Source: a bacterium
Lineage (GTDB): Bacteria > Verrucomicrobiota > Verrucomicrobiia > Opitutales > Opitutaceae
Length of the DNA stretch: 37,019 nt
Reading direction: 5' to 3'
Assembly (NCBI GenBank): GCA_021782105.1
Contig: JAJXVO010000007.1
Location: forward strand, 1 to 37,019
Positions 1-7,941 of this stretch are shown piece after piece. Both the position numbers and the translations under genes were made by a program. Position 1 is the first letter of the stretch. Every line of letters starts with the position of its first letter. Below the pieces are notes generated by a model, which did no database searches, had not been told where the DNA came from, and worked only from the letters and a program-made list of their open reading frames with translations.

Positions 1-31
1 GATTCGACTCGATTCCGACTCGCCGCGCCGC

Positions 32-2611
32 TTGCCTGCCCTCTTCACGCGTCCCATGCACTTCGATCTCGACAAGCGCAGCCTCCATCTTAGCGCGGGG
101 GAGTTCTCGGAGTTCACCCTGGGGCCCCGCGAGCGGGGAGAGGGCGCTGCAGGGCTCTGGCGGGCCCAGCTAGGAACCCACTGGCACCGCGAGCTTCGCG
201 CCAGCACGACCGAAGCCGATCCGAAGGCCGAGTTCGAGGTGGTGGTCGCTGGAGCGATTTTTCATCGCGGTTGGACCTTCCATCTCAACGGTCGCATCGA
301 CCAGCGCCAGCACGCCGACGGCCGCTTCACCGTTCGAGAAATCAAAACCGTGCTCCGGACCCTTCCTGCGGACGAGACCGAGCTGCGCACGGAGTTCCCG
401 GCGTATTTTCTGCAGCTTGCGTGTTACGTATCGCTCCTTCGGGTCGAGGATCCGGCCACTTCGCTCAGCGGCGAATTGTTGTTCGTCGAGGCCGACAGCG
501 GCCTTTCCCAGCGCGTGTCGCTCGCACTCGTGGATGAGGCTCGCTTTCGCGCCCAGCTCGAGAGGATCGCGACGTTTCTCGGCCAACGCGTCGAAGCCCG
601 CGAGCGCCTCCGCTCTCTCCGGATCAGGCCCGCGTTCGCCGACTATCGACCAGGGCAGGCCGACGCGCTCGAACGCCTTGATTCCGCCCTCGCCACCCGC
701 CCGGCCCCCGTGCTTTTCGAGGCACCCACGGGGTTTGGGAAAACCGGCATACTGCTGGAGGCTGCCCTGCGACGCCTACGCGAAGGCTCGCTTGAACGAC
801 TCATCTATCTCACGAGCAAATCGACCGGCCAGTTGCAGGTTGTCTCCACGCTTCGCTCGATGACCGACGCCGGCGCCGAGCCCTCCGATCCTGCGTCCCC
901 TCCCCCCTCGATCTGGGTTGTCCGTCCGAAGTCCGAGCACTGCATCAACGATCGATTCCTGTGTCACCGTGAACTCTGCGCGTACCTGCGCGATGGGCCA
1001 CGGCGCTGGGAAAAGAGCGGCGCCGTGCGACTCATCCTCGATCCGGCGCTGCCCCGGGACCTCCCCGCCATCAAGGCCGTGGGCGCCGAAGGTCTCATCT
1101 GTCCCTACGAAATCACCCGCGCCGCCCTCCCCTGCGCCGACATCTGGGTGGGCGATTTCAACTACGTCTTTTCGCCCTCGGTGCGCGCGTTGTTTTTCGA
1201 TCAACCCGGCTTCGACCCGGCGCGGACCCTGCTCATCGTCGACGAGGCACACAATCTTCCCTCACGCGCCGCGGATACACACTCCTTCCGCTACGACGGC
1301 GTCGCACAGGAGGTCCTGTTTGACGCCCTGAGGTCGCAGCGGGGAGCCCAGGTCCTTTCGCGCGCGCTCGAGCAGTGGACGCATTTTCTGCGGCATCTGC
1401 CCGCAAGCCACAGTCTGAAACTCGCAGACGAAGAAGACGCACGCGCCCTCGTCGCCGAAGCCGTCCGACTCCTCCCGATCACCCCGTTGGACTATACCTC
1501 GCTCGGACCGGAATGCTCCGACGAGTTGAGCCGGCTGGCCGGGCTTTCCGAATCGTTGGCGAGCCACGCTGATCTTCCACGCCTTTGGTGGTCGCCATCG
1601 GCGGGGCAGCTTGCAGTCACCTGCCTCGACGCGGCGCCGGCAATCGGCGAAATCCTCAGGGAATTTGGAGCCGTCGTCCTCGCGAGCGCCACTATCGGAT
1701 CGACCCAGGAGTTCGCAGCCGCTCTGGGACTTGACAGCTTCGACGCACGCGCGGAGCCGTTGTCGGTACTCGTCGCTGCCGCCCCCGAGGCGCCTCGGGT
1801 ACAAGCCGCGTCCGGCGCACCTCCGGATCGCCTCGGCACTCTCACGAAGCGGGATACGAAACGACTCTTCCGACAGATCACCAGTGGCGCCGAACTTCTC
1901 CGCGTCGAGGAGGCCAAGGAAGCCTCGACCGTCTCGCTCGTGCGCGCCTCCGCACCCTGGCGCGAAGGCGCGTACGACGTCGCAGTCGACCTCCGCGTGG
2001 ACACGAGTTTCCAACACCGCGAGCTTCACCGCGCGACGACTGCGCGCACGCTTCTGCGCTGGCATGAGGCGCGCGGACGCGATGCGCCCGGCCTCGCAGT
2101 CTTTTTTCCGAGCTACGCCTATGCCGAATCGATTCTTGAGGAACTCGGCGCACGCGGGGGCGGGCTGCAGGTATCCCTGCAGCCTCGACAGTCGGAGCTT
2201 TTGGCCCAGACCGCGTGGATCGAACGCGCATTGCAGAGCGCCGACGCGCTGTTCCTCGTCCTGGGTTCCAGTTTTGCCGAGGGCATCGATCTGCTCGGAG
2301 GACGGGTTTCGCGCGCCATGGTCGTCGGCCCGGCGCTTCCCGAGGTCAATCCGGTGCAGCATGCCAAGATGGCGGAGCTCGCCTCGCTCGGGCGCGCAGT
2401 CTCCTTTAGGCGCGTGTATCAGGCTCCCGGCATGCAGAAGGTCAATCAGGCGCTCGGTCGAATGGTCCGGGCGCCCGGCCAGCATGCAAAGGTGCTCCTT
2501 CACTGCCGTCGCTTCGCGGATCCCGCCTACGCTGCGTTGCTGGCTCCCGAATACCGCTCAACACTGGCCTTGGGGGACGACGCGGCCCTCGATCGGTGGA
2601 TCGGCGCCTGA
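32..2611 (+). CDS. PD-(D/E)XK nuclease fused to XPD/DinG-type helicase
   Basis: Predicted ATP-dependent DNA helicase of superfamily 2 (XPD/DinG branch) with an N-terminal RecB/Cas4-like nuclease domain. Visible nuclease signs: H50-x-H-R-E54, GRID with D90, E103-x-K105 (REIK) and Q128-x3-Y132. Helicase motifs: Walker A APTGFGKT at about 231-238, four cysteines C304, C311, C316 and C357 fitting the XPD Fe-S cluster, DEAH 404-407, ASATI 551-555, and Q806-x2-GR-x2-R813 as motif VI. By family knowledge it would unwind DNA 5'-3' and may cut it; the substrate is unknown. The first start codon in the window is TTG at 32. An in-frame ATG lies at 56 (MHFDLDKR). The frame stays open back to base 2, so the true start could lie outside the window. 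It converges with the receiver gene 19 bp downstream. Domain call is confident; its role in repair or defence is inference. Confidence 0.85.
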   Translation: MPALFTRPMHFDLDKRSLHLSAGEFSEFTLGPRERGEGAAGLWRAQLGTHWHRELRASTTEADPKAEFEVVVAGAIFHRGWTFHLNGRIDQRQHADGRFTVREIKTVLRTLPADETELRTEFPAYFLQLACYVSLLRVEDPATSLSGELLFVEADSGLSQRVSLALVDEARFRAQLERIATFLGQRVEARERLRSLRIRPAFADYRPGQADALERLDSALATRPAPVLFEAPTGFGKTGILLEAALRRLREGSLERLIYLTSKSTGQLQVVSTLRSMTDAGAEPSDPASPPPSIWVVRPKSEHCINDRFLCHRELCAYLRDGPRRWEKSGAVRLILDPALPRDLPAIKAVGAEGLICPYEITRAALPCADIWVGDFNYVFSPSVRALFFDQPGFDPARTLLIVDEAHNLPSRAADTHSFRYDGVAQEVLFDALRSQRGAQVLSRALEQWTHFLRHLPASHSLKLADEEDARALVAEAVRLLPITPLDYTSLGPECSDELSRLAGLSESLASHADLPRLWWSPSAGQLAVTCLDAAPAIGEILREFGAVVLASATIGSTQEFAAALGLDSFDARAEPLSVLVAAAPEAPRVQAASGAPPDRLGTLTKRDTKRLFRQITSGAELLRVEEAKEASTVSLVRASAPWREGAYDVAVDLRVDTSFQHRELHRATTARTLLRWHEARGRDAPGLAVFFPSYAYAESILEELGARGGGLQVSLQPRQSELLAQTAWIERALQSADALFLVLGSSFAEGIDLLGGRVSRAMVVGPALPEVNPVQHAKMAELASLGRAVSFRRVYQAPGMQKVNQALGRMVRAPGQHAKVLLHCRRFADPAYAALLAPEYRSTLALGDDAALDRWIGA

Positions 2612-2630
2612 CGCCCTCGTACCCGTCGGA

Positions 2631-3044
2631 CTATTTCTTATTGGGCGCGGGATCGACGCCGTCGAGCGCCTCCGCAAGCATCTTCACCATCTGATCACGC
2701 GGGGTGTGCTTGAGCACATAGGCTATGGCGCCTTTTGAATGCATATCCTCGACCGTCTTGATGGCGATCTGGGAGGTCACCACGATGACGCTCACATCCG
2801 GATCGATGCGGCGCAGATCGTCGACGACATTTGGGCCGAGTTGGCCGGGCATCACGATGTCCAGGAGCACGACCTCGGGATGTTCGATCCTAAACATTTC
2901 GACGGCCTGAAGCCCGTCGGACGCCTCCCAGATTTGCTCGATTCCGAGCTGCTTGAGCAGCATCCGCAGATAGACGCGCACGTGCGGTTCGTCGTCGACG
3001 ATCAAGGCTGATCTCGGGCGGGGCATGCGGGCTTTGTCTTTCAT
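2631..3044 (-). CDS. Single-domain response regulator (CheY-like receiver)
   Basis: 137-residue protein made almost entirely of a receiver domain. It has the acidic pair D17/D18, phospho-acceptor D62 in LLDIVMPG, T90 in VVVT and K112 in YVLKHT, the full set needed for Asp phosphorylation. There is no DNA-binding or enzymatic output domain, so it probably acts by protein-protein contact like CheY or as a phosphorelay intermediate. No histidine kinase is nearby, so its partner is unknown. An alternative start is M7 (position 3026), just before the conserved SALIVDDE strand. An inverted repeat sits directly upstream (3048-3093). It is divergent from the DUF5069 gene. Confidence 0.9.
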   Translation of the reverse strand: MKDKARMPRPRSALIVDDEPHVRVYLRMLLKQLGIEQIWEASDGLQAVEMFRIEHPEVVLLDIVMPGQLGPNVVDDLRRIDPDVSVIVVTSQIAIKTVEDMHSKGAIAYVLKHTPRDQMVKMLAEALDGVDPAPNKK

Positions 3045-3047
3045 TCC

Positions 3048-3093
3048 GGACCGAGCGGCAAGCTAATCAACCGGGGGAGGCCGCTCCTGGTCC
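3048..3093. promoter_or_regulatory. Inverted repeat in the divergent promoter region
   Basis: Arm GGACCGAGCGGC (3048-3059) is complementary to GCCGCTC + GGTCC (3080-3086 and 3089-3093), with a 2-base bulge and a 20-base loop. It starts 4 bp upstream of the receiver gene's start, inside the 118-bp gap to the DUF5069 gene. It could be an operator or a leader hairpin of the receiver mRNA. Function is inference. Confidence 0.4.
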
Positions 3094-3162
3094 GCGCGTA
3101 TTGCGAATCAGTTCGAGGGCTCCGCTTGCGGCGCGCGAAGAATGCGCCATGGTTTCAGCGCA

Positions 3163-3615
3163 ATGATCTCCCATTCAAATCCTGATCTTTCCCAACATCC
3201 TCCGCGCAGCCCCCGCGTGCGTCTCGGCGGCTTCGTCCACCTCCCGCGCCTGCTCGACAAGGCTCGCGCCGCAGCATCGGGAAAATTGGGCGAGTACATT
3301 TATCCCTGTCCGCTGGACAAGCGGCTCTTTCAATTCAGCGGAGTAGATCCTGAAGCGCTTCTCGCCCAGGCAAAGCTCGGCAAGAGCGACACGGAGATGC
3401 TCGCTTGGTTTGTTTCCCAAATGAAGCCGGCGCGCACGCCGTGGGAGATCGAGGCCTGGTCCCGATGGCTGGAGAGTCTCACCCCGGGCGACGCCGACCG
3501 CCACCAGTCCTTTGCCGACGCGATTAAAACCTTGGCCCCAGGTCGCGAAGACATCCGAACCACCTTCGATCGTCTTGAATTGGATGACTACGTCAGCTTC
3601 GGTGGAAAAGCCTGA
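3163..3615 (+). CDS. DUF5069 family protein
   Basis: About 150 residues. The N-terminal motif DLSQHPPRSPRVRLGGF followed by LPRLLDKARA is the hallmark of DUF5069, a small soluble family of unknown function that I associate with Verrucomicrobiota and Planctomycetota. There is no signal peptide or membrane segment. I chose ATG 3163 (MISHSNPDLSQ) because it sits just before the conserved motif. An in-frame ATG at 3142 adds seven residues (MRHGFSA). No catalytic residues can be assigned. It is divergent from the receiver gene and converges with the PEP-CTERM gene. Confidence 0.8.
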   Translation: MISHSNPDLSQHPPRSPRVRLGGFVHLPRLLDKARAAASGKLGEYIYPCPLDKRLFQFSGVDPEALLAQAKLGKSDTEMLAWFVSQMKPARTPWEIEAWSRWLESLTPGDADRHQSFADAIKTLAPGREDIRTTFDRLELDDYVSFGGKA

Positions 3616-3634
3616 GTCCCCCTTCTCGATCGGG

Positions 3635-3660
3635 AGCGGCAGTCGTGCGCGGCTGTCGCT
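3635..3660 (+). terminator. Weak hairpin at convergent gene ends
   Basis: AGCGGCAG (3635-3642) can pair with CTGTCGCT (3653-3660), eight pairs including one G-U, with a 10-base loop. It lies between the convergent DUF5069 and PEP-CTERM genes. There is no proper T-tract, so a terminator role is only a guess. Confidence 0.25.
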
Positions 3661-3703
3661 TCGATTTCAGGCGCATATTCCCAACTGCGACGGCCCCCAC
3701 GAC

Positions 3704-6700
3704 TCAGGCGGCGCGAGCCCGGCGACGGCGCATGAACCACCAGCCCGCGAGTGAGAGTCCGGCAAAGATCGCCCCGTAGGTCGAGGGCTCCGGCACGGGC
3801 GTGAGGAATTTATTGGAGCCGTCCCAGGTCATCCAAGCCGTATCCGAACCCGACCAGGTGGGCTGGTCGAAGGAGACGTCGTTCAGAGGATTCGAACCGC
3901 GGCTGATCGTGGTGGCGGTCTGGCCGTTGACTGACGAGGCGTAGAACGTGTCGACCGCATCGACCCAGTTTGTCACGGAAAGACCATTGGCGCCGAGGGA
4001 TGAACCCAGAACCAGGTTCGTCGCATTCAAGGTGACGGATGTGCCATTACCGAAATCGATCGTCGACGTGCCATTTACCGTGAGATTGGTGATGTTGTAG
4101 ATGCCGCCGCTGAGCAGCACGGTGCCGCCGTTGATCACGAGCGAGGTGATCGAGGATCCTGCGGCCTGAGTGAGGTCGAGCACGCCGCCATTCAGGGTGA
4201 TTGTTCCGCTGAAATTGAACGCCTGATTGAAGGCGAGCGTCCCGGCGTCGACCTTGGAAATCTGGCTTCCGGTCGTGCTGACCAGTCCACCTCCAAAGTT
4301 GGTGGTGCCCACGCCGCCGACGGTCAGAGTGTTATACCCAAAGGTGATTCCGCCGTTGATGTTGGTGGTAGCACCCGAGTCGGTTTGCAGCCGCGAATTG
4401 GCGAAAAGGTTGATCGCGCCCGTGATCGTGTTGTTGTTGCCCGCCGTGTTCTCGATGGCGCCGTTTCCGGCGACGCCCGTGCCGGCGAGCGAGATCGTAT
4501 TGTTGATGCTCATACCACTGCCGGCCAGTGAGAGCGTGGCGCCGCTCTGGACGGTCGTGACGCCCGTGCCGAGGGCGCCGGCGCCGGTGATCGCCATGGT
4601 GCCCGACGAGGCGATCGCTCCGCCCGTGAAGCTGTTGCTGCCGGACAGCGTGACCGTGCCCGTACCCGCCACCGTGACGCTCCCGGTGCCGGAGATATTG
4701 CCGGAGACCGAGGAATTGCCGGCACCCTCTAAGGTAAGCGAATTGCTCGAGATCGAGACCGGGCCCGAGACCGAGAGGTTTGCGCCGGATTCAACATTGA
4801 ACGTCGTCGGCGAACCCGAGACCGTCACATTGCCCGTCAGCGTGCTGCTTCCCGATGCGACGTGGATGCCTCCGATCCCGCCGTAGCCGGTGCCCGCGAC
4901 CGTGACGTTGTCGCTCACGGCCGCATTGTTGGTGAGCTCCAGCGTCGCCCCGGAGCTGACCGTGAATCCGTTCGCGTTCAAGCTGCCGAAGGGATTGGCC
5001 ACCGCCAGCTGCAGGATGCCGTTGTTCACGTAAACGCCGCCGGAGAACGAGGAATTGGCGTTGTTCAGGATCACGCGGCCCGACCCCATGCCGTCCTTGA
5101 TGAAATTGGTCGAGCCGGTGATGTTGGCATTCACCACCAGGTTGCCCGAACCCGTGACGTCGAAAACGGTGTTTGTGTTTAGCTGCAGCGTGGAAAAGTT
5201 CAGGGTCTGGGTGTTGCTGGACTGCTGCTGGATGTAGGCGGCAGCGCCCACGGATCCACTGGACATCGTCAACGTGCGGTTTGCGCCGTTGATCTGATAC
5301 GAAATCGCATTGGTCGCAAAACGCAGACCGTTCAGGGTGCGAGTATTGCCGAGGTCCGGCGTCGTGTATTGGCCCTGCGTGCCGTTCGAACCGTCAAAGA
5401 TTGCGACCGCAGTATTGCTATTGGGCCGCCCGGACGGACTCCAGTTGGCACTCGTGTACCACGAGTTGCTCGTATTGCTGATCCACGTGTAGGTATTCTG
5501 AACCGTCGGCGTGATCAAGTACCAGGTGCCATAGCTGCCCAGGCTGGTCGATTTAACCGATTCGGTCGCGTTTCCGTATCCGGAAATATAGATGCTGTTG
5601 ACGGTCTGGCCTTGTGTGGTGCTCGCCAGCGTGTCGGTACCAAGCTCGAAATTGTTCACGACCAGGGTGCCCGACTGGCTGGCGATCGTACCGAACACGA
5701 AGGTATTGGCCGTGCCGGTGGTGCCAAAATCGAGGGTGCCATTGTTGGACCATGAGAGGTTGCCGACTTTTTCGGAGAAGCCACCCAGGTTGAGGGTGCC
5801 TCCCGCGATGTTCAGCGAGCTGGTGTCTGCAAGCCGGTTGCTGGCGCCGAGCTGGACCGTGCCTGCGTTGATGGTCGTCGTACCGGTGTAGGTGTTCGCT
5901 CCCGAGAGAATCAGCGTGCCCTGCCCGGTCATGTTCAGGTTTCCGGCCGCTCCCGCGCTTGCGCTGTTCTGAATCACTCCGGAGATCGTCGCCGTGTTGC
6001 CCGAGTCCACGTTCACGGTAAGCGTCCGGCCAGTCGCGCTGCTGTCCGAAATATTCACGGTGCCGGACTGGGTCGCATTCACCAGGTTCAGCGTGCGGTC
6101 GGCTCCGCTCTGCGTGAGGGTTCCGCTCGTGGTTACATTGGAGAACGTGGCGTCACCCTGGAGCGTGAGGATGTTTCCGACTGTGTTGTTGGCCGTCGAA
6201 CTGAGGGTGCCGCCGTTGATCGTGACCGTGCCCGTGCCTAGGGCGTTGTTGTTCCCGACCGCGACCGTGCCGCCGTTCATCGTCGTGCCGCCCGAATAGG
6301 TGTTGGCGCCGGTCAGATTCAGCGTCCCCGTGTCGCTCTTCGTCAGCGCCCCTGTCCCGGAGACCACACCGGACACCGACGTAGTCCCAGCGCCATCGAA
6401 GGTCACCGCATTGCCGTTGGTCGCCAGATTTCCGTTGAGATTGAGCTGCCCCGTCGAGCCGTTCTGCACCTCCAACGCGTTGGCGATGGAAATTCCGGCG
6501 TTGATCGTGTGCGAGGTCGCATTGCCGTTGACGTTCGAGACAAGCAGCTGCGAGGTGCCCGTGCCGTTCGAGTTGAACTGAAGTTTGCCTCCAGCCGAAC
6601 TGTTCACGGTGTAGCTATAGGGAGAATCGATCGTGAGTGAACGAATCGTGGGCGAGGTGGACCCGAGGTCGACGGTCTGGCTGGTGGACGCGACCGAATT

Positions 6701-7732
6701 GTCGAAGCGGATGTCCGCATAGGTCGGGGGAAGGGAATTCCAATTCGTGGAGGTCGACCAGGAGGTGTTGCCGCCCAGGCCCGTCCAGTAATTGGCCACG
6801 GATGTGGAAATCGTGAGATCCCGGATTTCGTGGTAATCATTCAACCCGCCGGTGCCGGCGCTGAAGCCAAACGCCAGTTGGTTCGGACGCGTGTACGACG
6901 AAAGATCCAGCGACAGCATCAGCGTCGGCGAACTCGACGCCCCCTGCTGCAGGTACACCGAAAGCAGATTCTGCGGCGTGAGAGAAACGATGACCTGGCG
7001 GAAATCCGCGCCGGTCTGGTCGGGCCGGGTGGTGCTGTTGGGAATATTGATTCCGGGCGTGAGCGTATTCGTGCCGCCGAGGTAGTTATAGCCGCCAAAA
7101 TAACCCGAGACTCCATTGATGGTCTGGTAACTGGTGGGATCGTAGGCGCCACGCACTGCGATCGCACTCGGTGTCTGCCCGGGTCCTCCGACACGGCCTT
7201 CCGTCGGATTCGAGAAATTGCCGAATTCGTCCAATCCCACGGCAAGATAACCGCCCGCCATGCCGCCGTGCGTCGTGTCTGCGCCCATGTTGGCGTTCTT
7301 CTGCGCGTACCCCAGGCTGCCACCGTAGGCGCCAGGCGTGAATGTCGAACCCATCACGGTCGGGTCGTACAGGAAGAACGTGAGACCGTCCGCCCCAGAA
7401 CCACCCCACGACGTATAGGTAAACTTCGCGTACACCGTCGCACCCGTCGCATTGAAAGACTGATTATTAACCGCGTAGGTGGCCTCTGCGTTCTGATTCT
7501 GGGTGAGTCGGAGCCACCCGTTGCCAGAAGTGTCGATGCCGCTGCCCGCGGTCAGTTGAGGCGTGTAGGTGCCACTATCCGAACCAAGCGTCCACCCGGT
7601 GCTCGTCGAATTGCGGAAGGTTTCCGTGACCGTTTGTGCGGAAAGCCCCGCGCACAGGACGCAAAAGATGATTCCAAGCAACCCTGTACGGGTCGCCCGC
7701 CGACCATACCAAGGTCTGTAGGGGCAATTCAT
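3704..7732 (-). CDS. Exported lectin-like / autotransporter beta-repeat protein with PEP-CTERM anchor
   Basis: Large (1342 aa) surface or secreted protein. A signal peptide (residues 1 to about 32, ending near GLSAQ) is followed by an L-type-lectin-like domain at about 35-310 (ADGLTFFLYD 114-123, GYLAVGLDEFGN 161-172, HEIRDLTI 301-308). After this come low-complexity Gly/Thr/Asn/Ser-rich repeats of the autotransporter-associated beta-strand type, for example TLNLTGANTYSGGTT near 470-484 and TLILSGANTYTGTTT further on. Two WTGLGG/WISNTS...NW segments mark module starts near 315 and 745. The last 30 residues are a PEP-CTERM tail: VPEPSTYG, a hydrophobic helix, then RRRRARAA. There is no C-terminal beta-barrel, so it is not a classical autotransporter. 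By family knowledge the tail is recognised and cut by exosortase. Sugar binding is likely but the ligand is unknown. It has its own promoter region, isolated by the terminator at 7891-7927. Confidence 0.9.
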   Translation of the reverse strand: MNCPYRPWYGRRATRTGLLGIIFCVLCAGLSAQTVTETFRNSTSTGWTLGSDSGTYTPQLTAGSGIDTSGNGWLRLTQNQNAEATYAVNNQSFNATGATVYAKFTYTSWGGSGADGLTFFLYDPTVMGSTFTPGAYGGSLGYAQKNANMGADTTHGGMAGGYLAVGLDEFGNFSNPTEGRVGGPGQTPSAIAVRGAYDPTSYQTINGVSGYFGGYNYLGGTNTLTPGINIPNSTTRPDQTGADFRQVIVSLTPQNLLSVYLQQGASSSPTLMLSLDLSSYTRPNQLAFGFSAGTGGLNDYHEIRDLTISTSVANYWTGLGGNTSWSTSTNWNSLPPTYADIRFDNSVASTSQTVDLGSTSPTIRSLTIDSPYSYTVNSSAGGKLQFNSNGTGTSQLLVSNVNGNATSHTINAGISIANALEVQNGSTGQLNLNGNLATNGNAVTFDGAGTTSVSGVVSGTGALTKSDTGTLNLTGANTYSGGTTMNGGTVAVGNNNALGTGTVTINGGTLSSTANNTVGNILTLQGDATFSNVTTSGTLTQSGADRTLNLVNATQSGTVNISDSSATGRTLTVNVDSGNTATISGVIQNSASAGAAGNLNMTGQGTLILSGANTYTGTTTINAGTVQLGASNRLADTSSLNIAGGTLNLGGFSEKVGNLSWSNNGTLDFGTTGTANTFVFGTIASQSGTLVVNNFELGTDTLASTTQGQTVNSIYISGYGNATESVKSTSLGSYGTWYLITPTVQNTYTWISNTSNSWYTSANWSPSGRPNSNTAVAIFDGSNGTQGQYTTPDLGNTRTLNGLRFATNAISYQINGANRTLTMSSGSVGAAAYIQQQSSNTQTLNFSTLQLNTNTVFDVTGSGNLVVNANITGSTNFIKDGMGSGRVILNNANSSFSGGVYVNNGILQLAVANPFGSLNANGFTVSSGATLELTNNAAVSDNVTVAGTGYGGIGGIHVASGSSTLTGNVTVSGSPTTFNVESGANLSVSGPVSISSNSLTLEGAGNSSVSGNISGTGSVTVAGTGTVTLSGSNSFTGGAIASSGTMAITGAGALGTGVTTVQSGATLSLAGSGMSINNTISLAGTGVAGNGAIENTAGNNNTITGAINLFANSRLQTDSGATTNINGGITFGYNTLTVGGVGTTNFGGGLVSTTGSQISKVDAGTLAFNQAFNFSGTITLNGGVLDLTQAAGSSITSLVINGGTVLLSGGIYNITNLTVNGTSTIDFGNGTSVTLNATNLVLGSSLGANGLSVTNWVDAVDTFYASSVNGQTATTISRGSNPLNDVSFDQPTWSGSDTAWMTWDGSNKFLTPVPEPSTYGAIFAGLSLAGWWFMRRRRARAA

Positions 7733-7757
7733 TGCGATCGTTGAAGCGATTGCGAAC

Positions 7758-7775
7758 CTGGGGGATTACCCCTAG
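7758..7775. promoter_or_regulatory. 18-bp imperfect dyad upstream of the PEP-CTERM gene
   Basis: The sequence CTGGGGGATTACCCCTAG is a near-palindrome (CT.GGGG...CCCC.AG) starting 25 bp upstream of the PEP-CTERM gene's ATG at 7732. Its placement and symmetry fit a dimeric regulator site. In the mRNA it could instead form a GGGG-TAAT-CCCC hairpin near the ribosome site. I found no convincing -35/-10 pair beside it. Confidence 0.4.
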
Positions 7776-7890
7776 TCGTCAACGGCCAATTGAACGCAAC
7801 GTTCCTAAGTAGAACTACCCGCCCTAGCGCAACTTGGCGCTCTAAAAACGGTCCCGTGTTCGCTGCGCGAGCGGATCCCGCTATCAAGCC

Positions 7891-7927
7891 AAAAAAAAAG
7901 GGCCCGTCGGATGTAATCCGCGGGCCC
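7891..7927 (-). terminator. Rho-independent terminator of the epimerase gene
   Basis: Read on the minus strand: GGGCCCG and CGGAT pair with ATCCG and CGGGCCC (arms 7900-7912 and 7916-7927, loop of three, one bulged base), followed by nine T residues (7891-7899). It lies 14 bp after the aldose epimerase stop. This is a textbook intrinsic terminator and separates that gene from the PEP-CTERM gene. Confidence 0.92.
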
Positions 7928-7941
7928 CAAAGGCTATGAGA

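Noticed and set aside
1262-2503. 413-codon open frame antisense to the helicase fusion
   Set aside because: The plus strand carries intact helicase motifs throughout; the antisense product has no family features.
6250-6340. Repeated short DNA words in the PEP-CTERM gene as a CRISPR or tandem array
   Set aside because: They are codons of the beta-strand repeats (GTV, SGGTT and similar), irregular in spacing and fully coding.
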